DNA from: Branchiostoma floridae
Taxonomy: Eukaryota; Chordata; Leptocardii; Amphioxiformes; Branchiostomatidae
DNA length: 64,000 nt
Direction of reading: 5' to 3'
Assembly: GCF_000003815.2 (NCBI RefSeq)
Contig: NC_049988.1
Span: forward strand, 17,865,425-17,929,424
Shown here: one piece after another, positions 44,941 to 56,700 of the stretch
Layout: every line of letters begins with the position of its first letter
Position numbering within the stretch: the stretch's first letter is position 1
Translations under genes and position numbers: made by a program
Notes under the pieces: model-generated
Database searches by the model: none
Told to the model about the DNA's origin: nothing
What the model saw: the letters and a program-made list of their open reading frames with translations, nothing else

Positions 44941-47900
44941 TTAGGCGGTGGTGTCGGCGCCGAAGGTCTCGCTGAAGTGGTTGGTGACGGAGTCGATGAT
45001 GGTGTTGGCGTCATCGATGTAGGGCTGGGCAACACTAGTCAGGGAGTCTGTATTTTTATAAAAATGGGGAAAAGAATGACAATATGCGCTAAATGATCAT
45101 TAAAATTAACTGACCATGGTGTTCTGCTCAGCGTTGTCCACAACGTCAAAGAAGACTAAGGGATAAGTGAGGCTTGACATTATCCATACAGGTACTGCTG
45201 AAAGAAAACTGACGATTGGTCTCAATTTGATACAATGAAGACAAGAAAATCGCAGAGTCTGGTAATATATCTGTACCAGTACAATTATGAATGTACGCTG
45301 ATATAGGATAATCAAAATTACAAACTCAAAAGAGATGCTTACAATCCATAACCGTCAATACATGTAGCTAAACTTACTGATGGTGTCGTTGACGGTGGTG
45401 CTGAGGTTGTTGATGAGGGTTGTGCCATGTTCGACCACCTGGGAGCCCACAGCGGTGGCGGCATCAACGAGCTACAAAGAAAACACACCGATGGTTACTG
45501 AAATGTTGAGATAAGCTAGTATGTTAGGTTTTCAAAAATGGCAAAAATTCCCAAAATACACAATTATCAAGTGATGTACACCACATGTGTAAATAGAGCC
45601 CTGTGGCCACATACCGTACGCAACGTCATACCAAAGCAAATTTCAGATTGGCATAAGAGCCCAAACTAATTATTATGTCTAATCTGAAAATGGTAAAAAT
45701 CCCAAAAATCAACAATTTAAGTAATCTGTGCCTAAAGAGAAAATGAAGTACTGTTGGCACATGTCCTAAACACCTTCATGCCAAATTTCACGTAATTTGG
45801 TTTTAATACAAGAGCATAGGAGCAAAAAATATACTTTTTTAGTTAAAAATGGCTAAAAATCTCCGAATAGCTAATTTTTAAAGTGATCGATGAAGAAAGT
45901 GGTGATATGTTCACCTGCTTATATGTCCAATGCACCTATGTTCCGAATTTCAGGTCATTAGGTTGTAATACAAGGGCATATGAGCCAAAAACATACATTT
46001 TTTGTCAAAGATGACCGAAAAAGAAGCATATTCGTCAAGTATCGCCCTGTAAATTGAAGAGCTAATGTCTATTGTCTGGCGGCTGACCTGGTTGAAAGCA
46101 AGGGCGGCCTGGTCGACGACGGGCTGGAAGATGGTGGACACACCGGCAGCAAGGTCATCGAAGAAGCCACGGGACTGAAAAGATTAATTAAAACATGAAA
46201 TAAAGACATGAAAGCACATGCTACATAGATCTCTGACCGTTTGCAAAACTTACGGTTTTATCCAGTGGATTGGGTAACTTTTGTATTTTGTAAATATCTA
46301 ATGCAAATTTTATGTGCATTTCTGTTCTAAAACATCTCACTACAAACTATACACTGAAAGATTGTATCATCTTGCGTGATTCTTGGTCCAGAAGTACGAT
46401 ACTTCTTGTGCAATCATTGGTCTGTCCATCCGTAGTGACACAAGCGTGGGGAACTCACCATCTTCTTGGCAGCAACAGCCTTCATCTTCTGGCCGGCCAT
46501 GGCGATCTTGCTCTTGGCCTTCAGGTTGTTCTTCTTCAGAAGAACTGAAAACAAAATTTCAAGAGCAGGTTACCAAAATATACTAAAAGTATCAAGAAAA
46601 AACAGTCTAGCAAACGTGTTCAGAGATACATGTACACGAGACTAAGTAAAAGGTCGAAAATGTCATTCAAATGACATGGGGAAAGAGGTAAGAACATCCG
46701 AGCAACTAGACGAGAGACATCAGCAACGTCGCTGACATAAAAAGACATTCTTACAGGTTATAAAGTGCAAGTCTAGTTAGAATGGTGGAGAAAAGCACGA
46801 AGTTTGAAGAGTTTGACAGTAACATAAACCACTCACGCTTAGTGGTGGCGATAGCCTGAGCAGGGTCGACAGTGGAGGTCCCGAACAGGGAGTTGATGGT
46901 CCCGGTCAGAGCGGTCTGGACGTTGTTGATGGCGTTGGTAGCGTGCTCCAGAAGACCCTGGATGCCATTGTGAAGAATCTCTCCAATCTCGGTCTGGAAC
47001 TCCTGGCGCTTCCTCTTACCGCTGACGAGACCGGTCAGAGAATCTCCCAGACTTTGAACCGCTTCTCCCACCAGCTGCTGGGCGGCCTGGCCGAGGACGG
47101 GGACGTAGGTGTCCACAAGTTCTGAAAATGTGCATTTTTAAAAGCAGGTAGATGTGGTCCCATAACCTTTTTGAAGCCCGAGGAGCAATGGATGGTGTTG
47201 AGGGAACACAATTGGAAGTTGGATCCTATCCATGTCCTTCCACAGCGTTTTACCTCCCAGGTAATTCATGTACCCATTATTTTTACTTAGAAGAGCTTTG
47301 ATTGTCTAGTAAATTGTCTTGCCCATAGACAAATCAAAGCAGGGAACTATACCTTTGGCGCCCGCTAGGCCAATGTAGGCTAGGCAATCGGTCATTTGAA
47401 ACTACGGCCCAAAATCTATTTCTAATTCAATGTCAAAGTATCTTACTTCATCGAAAATGATGTACAACATCCCTGAATTGTTCAGTTGCTATTTTCTTTT
47501 GCCATCATTACATTTACACTCTTAAAAAATGAGCTTCCACGCGTGTTTAGTATTTTTGACCACAACTAGATGCAAACTAACCAACTTGGTGGGGAAAATA
47601 GGACGTGTCATTTGATGACCACGTCTCATCCTACTACACAGGGACATCCAACGGCGAACCCGCCTGTCTGGATGTACCCTGCTTTCTCAATCGTCACTCT
47701 TTGTTCCTGTGGGCATGCCCCCCAAACCAGCTGTCAGCCAATCAGAGAATAGGCCTTTCAGTTTAAAAAAGGGGTCTCGTAAGGGTGAGCTCATCAATAT
47801 TTATAAGAAGGGCGGTCATGAACTAAAGGTGACGGTTGAGAAAGCAGGGTACATCCAGACAGGCGGTTTCGCCGTTGGCTGTCCCTGCGTAGGATGATGG

Positions 47901-48077
47901 ACCACGTATGTACAGCCTGGTAAACTACTGAAACAAAAAGTAGTCACCTTGTGCGGCGGTTTGGGCGGTGGAGAGGATGCCGTCCAGGGCGGCAGTGGTG
48001 GCGGCGGCCAGATCGTCCAGGAGACCCGCCTGGGCACCTCCGAGGCACAGCAGAGCGATCACGATAAACGCCTTCAT
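44941..48077 (-). CDS. Paralogue C: secreted cysteine-free helical protein, 262 aa, six coding exons
   Basis: Function not recognised. Coding exons: 48077-47948, 47121-46837, 46544-46459, 46174-46088, 45471-45378, 45047-44941. Lengths and phases equal those of B (130, 285, 86, 87, 94, 107 bases). Signal peptide MKAFIVIALLCLGGAQA then GLLDD. No mature cysteines. SGKRKRQEF is kept, but the junction dibasic of B is lost (TTKL instead of TTKR), so a processing site there would not be general. Sequons NLS and NDT in exon 6 agree with A. The C-terminus ETFGADTTA and 3' untranslated region agree with B. The coding start has a different acceptor (GTTTTGTAG, 14 bases upstream) and no SINE in intron 1. 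Confidence 0.9.
45535..46030. repeat. ~155 bp tandem repeat in intron 5 of paralogue C
   Basis: Units begin aaaatggcaaaaattcccaa (45536), aaaatggtaaaaatcccaaa (about 45687) and aaaatggctaaaaatctccg (about 45846), each followed by a gtgat/tgtac segment and an aatttcaggt-like end. This expands the intron relative to A and B. Confidence 0.8.
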
Positions 48078-48239
48078 GACTATAGAATAGTCTACAAAAC
48101 AACAATGTGAACATCCGTAAATAACTTCATCAGGTTGGCAATGATTCAAATAGTAAGGTTCTTTTGGCACATACATGGGCTATAAGTAGCCGCAAGAAGT
48201 AATTTCCAGTCATTCTATCCTGATGATGGTGACTGATAG

Positions 48240-48425
48240 ACATCCGTATCTGCATCTAAATTCGCAGGCACGCGGCGCGGCCGCAGTTAGTTATATTACA
48301 CCGATGGACCCGTCACACCTAGCTTTTGCACATCTATCTGCAAGTGTTCTTTAAAACTACCCAGAGAAGATGCCCCTACTGTACTTGGTAAGAACAAATT
48401 CCACTCTACGATAGTACATCGAAAC
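48240..48425 (-). mobile_element. Non-LTR retrotransposon 3' fragment in intron 1 of paralogue C
   Basis: The minus strand reads IVEWNLFLPSTVGASSLGSF then KEHLQIDVQKL in one frame, homologous to the fragment at 41640-41895. 5'-truncated; no catalytic region. Confidence 0.72.
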
Positions 48426-48652
48426 GTTGGAATTAAGTACTCATTGGTTGTGCCTAAAGAACTTTATTATATAGGATATGAACAATGTGAACATTTGTGT
48501 CATACAGAAAAGATTGAAATGAATTTGGAAACGGCAGCACTATTGGATAAACTTACTCAATGGATAAACTTAGTGATGACAATTACACGAAATATTTGAA
48601 AACAGTTAAGACTGAATGACAATACATTATGCAACGACGCAATGGTACGAGA

Positions 48653-49056
48653 TAGGGGTGGGCACCGGTACAGAAAATTCAGGCACAGGTCCGGTTCAGG
48701 TCCAGAGGATAAGGTCCAGGTCCAGGTCCAGACCTGAACCTGATTCATTATGTGAATGAATGATACTCAAAGCAGTAGCCCATTTTGAGCGCTACAAAGA
48801 AATCTGTTTTGTGGTGTATTCGACTTCCACTAGCGTTTGAAATCCTACATGGCTTATTGCCTCTGTATGATTGACTTTAAAACTTGGTAGAAATGACTAT
48901 AGACTCTACTTTACTTTGCTCTTGTTATTTTCCTCGATTGGTAAGCTTTAAAACGTGTAAATATCTGATCATATAATCTGTTCATTTTCCACCCATTTTT
49001 TTTCAGGTCCGGTTTTCTGGACCGGTCCAATTAGAAAAACTGGTACCAATCCCTTA
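48653..49056. mobile_element. 404 bp hAT-like MITE with GGTCCA tandem core
   Basis: Ends TAGGGGTGGGCACCGGTAC and, inverted, TAAGGGATTGGTACCAG, with internal aggtccaggtccaggtcc and accggtcca. TACGAG occurs immediately outside both ends (48646-48651 and 49057-49062), consistent with an imperfect 8 bp target duplication. A short (AGGTCC)n patch also lies at 11763-11780. Confidence 0.6.
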
Positions 49057-49309
49057 TACGAGTACTACAGAATTCTTCTTTTCTCTTGAATATTCAACGT
49101 AGTGTATACTTATAGATATGAGTCAGCGATATACATAGTCGAGGCATTAATTTGTGATGTTATCATATGTACATGTTTCTGTGAGTATAACTGTAACCCT
49201 TCAGACCTTGAATTACAAAATCAATTTACACTTGACGCAAAGATATGTTAAAAATAAACTTACGTGTTCACCAACTCGGTTGATCGGGATCAGGGTGTGT
49301 AACTTTCAC

Positions 49310-49330
49310 CGTGTACAGTGGATGGGCCGA
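49310..49330 (-). other. Non-coding first exon of paralogue C (approximate 5' end)
   Basis: Ends at a CACG|GTGAAAG donor. The preceding ccatccactgtac matches the A and B first exons. The 5' end is estimated from the TATA box. Confidence 0.6.
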
Positions 49331-49347
49331 CGCAGGTCGCGTTAAGG

Positions 49348-49485
49348 TTATATAGAGGTCCGCGAACAGCTGTGACCTTGCGCGGATGTCACACGACCTT
49401 CAGGACGGTGTACACTGCCGAGTATCCGTCCCGCTGATAGTGACACGCCGTATCCGATGTTTGCCGTATCACCGGTATCCGCTGC
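49348..49485 (-). promoter_or_regulatory. Promoter of paralogue C
   Basis: TATATAA at 49354-49348. Upstream are CAGCTGT overlapped with AAGGTCA (49378-49372), GTGTGACATCC, and three CGGATAC motifs (49428-49422, 49456-49450, 49481-49475) plus a partial one near 49470. Compared with A, the CGGATAC motif has multiplied. Confidence 0.68.
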
Positions 49486-49489
49486 GAGG

Positions 49490-50555
49490 CTTATTCAACA
49501 ATTTACTGCTGATGACATATTTTTACGTCCCTTTTTAAAAATTAGGCCGCAGCAAGTCTATGTTATGGATGCCATCCGCGCGCGTGTTGCTTTTCGTAGC
49601 CTTGAGTCGTGTTGTAGAAGTGACACGTCGTGTGTTGTAGTAGCTTGAGCGTTTACGTTGTTGTAGCGACACTTGTCTGTATTATAGTAAGCACTCTAGC
49701 GGCACGCTTTGCACTAGTTTGTTTGACGCTAGTTTGTTAGTTATACATATAGTGTCGCTTCCATTCTTGTAACCGCAAATATAGAAGAACTTCATTGCAC
49801 GACAATTGTACAAATACGTTCTATCTTAAAAAAGAATCAGGTATCTAACTTTTTTGCACATTTTCAGGAAATCGCACTTAATTTCAACATTTTAATTCTA
49901 CGGAGGATGCTATTTGTGAAATGAAAAGGTCATTCACGAAAAGGTCATTTGTGTGGCCCTTTAATTGGTATTTTTCTTCATTTGCACCCGGTCTGTCAGC
50001 ATGTTCATAGTATTTGGATAGCGCCGGGTGTCATATCTTTACATCCGATTGGCTACCGGTACACCGCGCCCTTTGGTAAACCATTTACGCGTAAACTTAT
50101 CGTACATTTTGCGGAGAGCATAAAATTATGCAAGAATGGGTTAAACCTGGTGAATAAAGTGCATTGCGCTTAAGACATCCAAAAGATATTGGTTAACAAA
50201 ATTGTGTAGGGTTTGGACGAGTATTGCACTTCATGACATAGATTTTATGCAAATTCCTTATACATTTGCAAAACTAATGCATGGTGATGTTCCATTTCAA
50301 CTAATCAATACATGTTATAAGTATAAAGTTTCCATCATTTATCATTATTATCATTGAGCTGTTTTGCCATTTTTCAATTAATTATGCAATTCAAATCTTC
50401 ATTTGCATGTCTAGTATCTTTTTATGTTCAAAATGTCATGAATTATATGTGTTACTTTATTGAAGTCCAGCTATGGACGTTGAGTATTGATACTTTATAA
50501 TAGAGGATGTTACCAGAAAAAGGAGCACGTGGACTTAATGCGCAAAGCATGTTAT
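49490..50555. other. No gene recognised
   Basis: Upstream of paralogue C. No supported exon or clear repeat. Confidence 0.4.
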
Positions 50556-50561
50556 TCGTTA

Positions 50562-50893
50562 AGCTAGGGGCACAACCCGCCGTACGTGTTTTTTGTTCGT
50601 ACGTTTTTTTGAGAGGTCATGTCCACCACGTTTTTCCAAAATCGTGGGGAAGGACTGACAAGAGCAGGGAAGGAGTACGTCTCAACGCATGTCTCTCGCA
50701 CGGTTGCGCAAGCTAAGGTGTAAGTATGTGGTCTGCACGACACGCCTGGCCGTGAGCCGGTTGCGTGCATCGTTCGTTGTTCAAGTGGTAAGTGAGTTGT
50801 ACGTGCTTACAACGTACAATCTCTGTGCGATTGCCAACGTTTTGGCACGTAGACACCACAAAGTTGTAAGTACGACGGGTTGTGCCCTTAGCT
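50562..50893. mobile_element. Harbinger-like MITE, copy 2
   Basis: Terminal inverted repeats AGCTAGGGGCACAACCCGCC and, inverted, AGCTAAGGGCACAACCCGTC, flanked by TTA on both sides (50559-50561 and 50894-50896). 332 bp, non-coding. The interior matches the reverse complement of copy 1 at 30941-31208 (gttgcgtgcatcgttcgttg, cgtacaatctctgtgcgat), with an extra segment. Confidence 0.84.
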
Positions 50894-50899
50894 TTAATG

Positions 50900-52750
50900 A
50901 GAACACTACTGTCCGTACGGGCGTGCTGCTGCCAAATGTTGCTTTATTACTTAAAGCATGGCATCATCATGGCACACACCTCCTTCGGGCATTTGCTTCC
51001 AAACGGTATTTCCGTTTAAGTTGTTGATACCGCTTTCAACCAATCACGACGCAGATGCACATCCGGGCTAATAGAGCCTGGCCTTCCAACGGAAGACGCC
51101 TTGAGGCCCGAAGTTTAATGTTGACACTATAATGACAAAATTTGGAAAATATTTTTGGCTTGTTTTTGTGACCTATTACAATCCTACAAACAGGTATATC
51201 AAGACTATTTGGTTAACTCAGATGGTTGGCTTGTGTCCTTGAGAGAGCCAGGAGGTTAAAATAGGTTACTATTTGGTTAACACAGACGTCACCGGATATG
51301 ACCCTTTGGGGGGGTCCTTCGGTAGATCAGGTGACCGGTACATTATGTTATCAAAAGTTTCACGGCGGACATGCTATTTTCCAAGGCGGGGGTTGAACAT
51401 ACGGGTTACGGAAATGGAGTTAAGTAAAGGAATCTAGAACAAATAAAGTATATCTCTTATGGTAGGATTTCGCTACGTTGGGCATTCAAGTCATTCTACG
51501 GCCTTGCATTCGTTAACTGTAATACAAGACTGTCGACTGGTGTATATGGTTGATTAGCTGCAATATGGTGGATGCTGCTTATATTCCACATTATTGAAGT
51601 ACACGCTCAAGATTGCCCGTAAAAATGTATCATATATGCACCAGTGTCAGGCTGTTAACTAGTCATTATCTAGGCCACTGCGGGAAATGATATCATCTTG
51701 TAAACACCACGTGTACTGTACGTGTGTACTAACGGAAAGGCAGGTAGGGCGTGAAACTATACAAACATATCTTCAAACGTGCGAACGTTCGGTTGAACCT
51801 TTGTATAAACAGCTGTGGTGTGGTGCGGTGTGGTAAAACTTAAGCTAAGCCTCAACAGGCAAGCAAAAAATTATGCTTAACCTCAGAAAAATTTGTCTAA
51901 AAATGCCAACTTGTCATGAAAATGTTATTTTCAATAGTATACCAAAGCTACGATTTACTAACTTTTCTTGAATTTGCTTTATTGAATCGTAGCTTTTCGA
52001 CTACTACTTCTGCTACTTAGGATTGAGCTAGTAGGATTGAGCACGTTTCCAGGATGTTGTCAAATCTTAGTAAGAGTATTGAAAGATCGGTCATGAATTA
52101 TTTGATGGCATGCCGATTAATGGTTAATTGTTGCCCCAATGCGCTAATGTATTGCACGTACATGTATGCTTCACTGCACCACACCAACAAGTCAGGAGTA
52201 AGTTGTGGCCCTGCACCCCAACGGGTGGTCTATGGTGGAACATCCCGTATGCCCGCTATGACGTAATGTTAAACTGTGCACAAATATATAAACCTGCGGC
52301 CATTTTGGAGTATTTGCTAACTTGAATACTCCCTTATCATACATAAACGTGGCAGGTGCTTTAGTTAGATATCAACTGCCAAATTCGGTGGTCCTATTGA
52401 ATATTTCATTCATGAAATAAGAATATGATATTCTCTTTGTGTTTTGTTGAATTTTTCAGATAAAAAATATTCTCTGATGCTTTATCTAGTCTACATCAGT
52501 ATCGCAAAGGGTAAAGTTCAAGGTAGGTGGTCATGACGTCATGAATACTAGTGAAGCTCGGACAAATCAGCTGTTTCTTACGTTTTGTAGAAAATAAAAA
52601 AATACAACGGTCAAAATTCAGCGGATTGAACATATCAATCAAAATGGACTTGGAAACTTTGTTTAACTGTTCAAATAAAGTCTATTTTAAAGACATAGCA
52701 GAGGAGTTCGTGTTACAGTCGCTAGGAGTCGCTTTGCATCGACGAAACTT
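50900..52750. other. No gene recognised
   Basis: No exon with splice or motif support on either strand. Confidence 0.4.
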
Positions 52751-52756
52751 GGCCGT

Positions 52757-52960
52757 GTGTGTCTGTGTGTCTGTGTATGTGTGTGTCTGTGTGTGTGCGT
52801 GTGTGTCTGTGTATGTGTGTGTGTCTGTGTGTGTGCGTGTGTGTGCGTGTGTGTCTCTGTGCGTGTTTGTATGTGTGTGTGTGTGTATATATATATATTT
52901 GTGTGTGTCTGTATGTGTGCGTATGTGTGTGTGTGTCTGTGTCTGTGTGTGTATTGAGTG
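52757..52960. repeat. TG microsatellite with CT-rich tail
   Basis: (TG)n with C and A interruptions for ~200 bp, then (AT)n, then a CT-rich stretch to about 53018. Cys/Val-rich frames over it are artefacts. Confidence 0.95.
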
Positions 52961-53597
52961 TGTGTGTACCTCTCTCTCTTTCTGTGCCTCTCTCTATCTC
53001 TCTCCCTTTCTCTCCCTTAGCGATTGTAGAAATCTATGAAGCAATCCAAACACTTCGCGGGACAACTTGGCACAGTGTCTGCTTAGATATATACCGTGGT
53101 ATCTCAAAGTTCGTAAGTCTGCATCGGTAGGTAGGCATCATCCGTAAGTCTCGCAATCTCGAAGTCTCTACACATTCTACACAGTGCACGTATTGTTTTT
53201 TTCTACTGTTGTACCCTTGGGTCTGTCAGTACAACGACATTTTTACGACAGCCTACCGTGCCAAAATATCAAAGAGACCGCCAACATAGCCTAACAGCGA
53301 CGGATGACATGATTCAGCGTCTGCCGGAGAAGTCTGTCATACTTATGTTGTCCAGACGTCCCCTCAGAGTCCCGCCCTGTCGGCTAACCTTTGCTCAGGA
53401 TCGCCTCGTGTTGGGGCACGTTGTCATGGCGACGTCAAACACACGTCAAACACCAGACCAGGTGTGCGGGGTCACCGCCACAGACTCTGTAGCGATACAA
53501 TAGACGGGATTCTTTTGTTTGTTATGTTTCTGGTGAAATAATCCCTTCTAGAAATTTTTGTCAAGGCTTACGATCAAAACAGACGCTTGTTGATATA

Positions 53598-53796
53598 CTG
53601 TAAAATGCAAAATATTAGCAGTAGTATTCTGCTCGCGAACTTCACAGCGAACTTAAAGCCACTCCGTAGATTTTTTTCTGCCTTGTGCTTTTCTTCGACC
53701 TTATTTCAACCGCGAACTTAAGCCTCGCGAACACTCATTTTTTTCTCCTTAACGCGAAATTGAATTCTCGAAAGCGTTTCATATCCGCTTTTACAG
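53598..53796. mobile_element. ~199 bp MITE, TA-flanked
   Basis: Ends CTGTAAAATGC and, inverted, CTGTAAAAGCGG, flanked by TA (53596-53597 and 53797-53798). Internal gcgaac(t) motifs recur four times (near 53635, 53648, 53712, 53727), as sub-terminal repeats. Tc1/mariner-type by duplication. Confidence 0.72.
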
Positions 53797-53799
53797 TAA

Positions 53800-56700
53800 C
53801 AGTAACAGTGACAGTGTACTGTATCACTGGCATCAGAGTGCTTTATGACATGTGACTGATACAATACATCTGATTCTAACGTTGTATATAAGCTAAACAA
53901 TTGATTTACTTCAATACCTTCTCACATGCGAAATTATATAACTTTCTCATCTCAACGAACGAGGCATTTTCATCCCAGACAAACGAATCGATAGATAATC
54001 CCCTGTGGATTAGCGCAAAGGTTATGTGTCAGGTGGGCTTTAGAGGCATTAATCTTTATGATGCCTCACTGATTACAACGGGCGACGGAACTGTACAGCA
54101 CCGACTACTCGGCTTCAAATGTTCTCGCTGAATACACTGGCCATTTATACACCCTTTTTACTAGGACGGCGCTTTTGCCGCGCTCTCTCTGCGACCTAAA
54201 ATTTGACATATCGCTCAACGAATTCTATAGAAAAGAAACGGATCTTTTTACACTTTGCGCGTTTTGTTGCCTTCTCAGTCACACCTTAACTTGTTGTATG
54301 ATATACCCAGTATGAAAGTGAAGGTTACACATATCCTATTAAGGTCGCAGTGAGAGCGCAACAAGATCATTGTCTGGTGGAAAGGGGGCCTTAGATCTAC
54401 TCTCCAAACAGAGGTTAGGCTTCTGAGACATTAAGATTTCAGTACAAAATACAAAGCCCGATAAAAACATTAAGAAAAAGCCAGAGCCTAGCCTCTGTCT
54501 GTAAAGTAGTGACGATCCTGCTGTTAGTGTGTATACGCGTTACCATACGGGTATAGAATTACTACCGATTTATAGATAAATCCAATGTGTATAAAAGACA
54601 AGATAGTTTAACTCATATTTCTTTGACAATTATCGGTGATTACACATCTAACTACGTTCCGACACGCCTATGTTCAGACATCCCCATTTCGGGACACAGG
54701 GGTGTTCGAACATAGAACATAGAACGTTGAGGTGTCGGGACATAGCAGTGTGGAGACTAAGTACTAGTATATGACATGAGTCAGTCTTCTTGACAATGTG
54801 TTGGTACATAATTCTTCATCTATGTCATTTATCAAGAAACCTTCTATCCCATTAGGGCTAATCATCCAAGGTTCAAAGCAATCAACGTCAATATACTACA
54901 TACATTTAAAAGATACAACAATCAACAATCAGAGTATTTACAATGGAGCACAGTGTCTCAAGGTCAAAGGTCTAGGTAACAATGTTTGAGATAGCTTGGT
55001 TAAAGCTGGACAGTTAACACAATGACTTGATGTCAGATGGCAATGATTTCCAGAGTATGATTCTTGTGTCTCTAACATAAGAATTACCTACAAACATTTG
55101 CTAGTTTTGCTATTCCCGCATGCTAACGCGTATATCAGTGTATTATGGGGGGAAATTTGAAGTGAAGTTAACAAAAACACACAGATAAAATGAAAGAAAG
55201 AATGATAAAAGTTTGTGTTATTCGGTGCTGCTTGACATTTGCGCATACATACACGAGGGAATACATGATTTGACCGTGAAATTGACAATATCATTCTTCT
55301 TCACTTAAGGTTTAAATAATGGATGAGAAGTTGGAGCGAAGAGAAGTTGAAGAGACAGTAAACTTCACTTAACGACGACTGCAACCATAATTCACATATG
55401 AAAGGAAAGGCATTATGGATAAGTACTTTCCCATTTCGTTTTGTAACTGCATTTCATACCTTAAGCCCATTCCGTGACTTGCATAATCAAATAAAAACGA
55501 CATTTTTAATGTTTCTAAGCACGCAAACTTTGCACCACCCCCTTTTACCTTTTGGTTTCTTCCATATTCTTGTGACATCTGGTTGGCCGTCTGTCATACC
55601 TCACTTGAGGTTGTTCCATAATTAAAATGTGTGGCAGTCTCCACTCTTTCAGACACTCTATCATCGTGTCTTCATCGTCACTCCACAGTCTTGGGGGAGT
55701 TTTCTAAGGAATTATAGATCAAGATTTTCTTAGTGCCCTAAGATGTTCTGTGGTCGCTTGGCTGAAGTCCAGTCATCTTAAACTTGGCAAAGGTGAGTTT
55801 TCTGCGTCTCAGAGTCATTAATTTTCAAGGTGTAAAGTAACATTAATGTATGTCATGTTGAATAATGTCATATGTATATATAAAATGCCCATGTAATATC
55901 AAGCTCACCTACATGCACTTCTGTGCCATATACCACATGTTAACCATCTTCAGATTAAGAATACTACTAATTCTTGAGGACGTTCAAACCTCCCTGTCAC
56001 ATTTGTCATACGAACTACGGTCGTACTATGTTGATGCCGTGCAATTATAAAGTAGCCCAGGCTTTGTGAGAATTTGCAGTTAAACATGGACTCACGCCGT
56101 TCCAATTAGGGATACGCCCAATGTTGTAGTGACCTAAGGCAACTGTCGCTATGTACAATGTTATTTTTACCTCCTAGTTGAATATACAGTAGCAATTATC
56201 GTCAAAACCATAAGCGCACAATTGATCCAAACCTCCACCAATAAAGACGAAACGGAAATCATATTCATATTGGTGTTTAACGGGGGCTTTGTCACGACTT
56301 TTGAACCATTAAATTCTCCATTCTTGTTACTTTTTTTTTACAAAGATGAAGTCGAGAAAACAATCCCTAAATTAGACCTGATCTTACGTTTCCATCCTAC
56401 TGGTCAGTTAATCATGTGTAAGGACCGCGAACACGGCATAATTCCCCAACACAGCTGGTCGTATTATATTTGTAGACACGCGACATTACGACAGAGCAAA
56501 GAAGTTGGATTTGCAATGTGACACGTACCGTTAATTCGGTGTTAAATCGACCGAAACGAATTCTTAAATACATACGTTGTGCACATGATAATTTTGATGT
56601 TTCCTTTGTGTGCATTCGGGTTTGAAACGGATCTCATACTTTTGTTGATTTGATCAAGCTATCGCGAAAGAAATAACAGTTATTTTATTCTTTTGACAAA

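Noticed and set aside
52551-53130. Cys/Val-rich open frames around 52.75-52.96 kb
   Set aside because: Translation of a TG microsatellite; composition is explained by the repeat alone.
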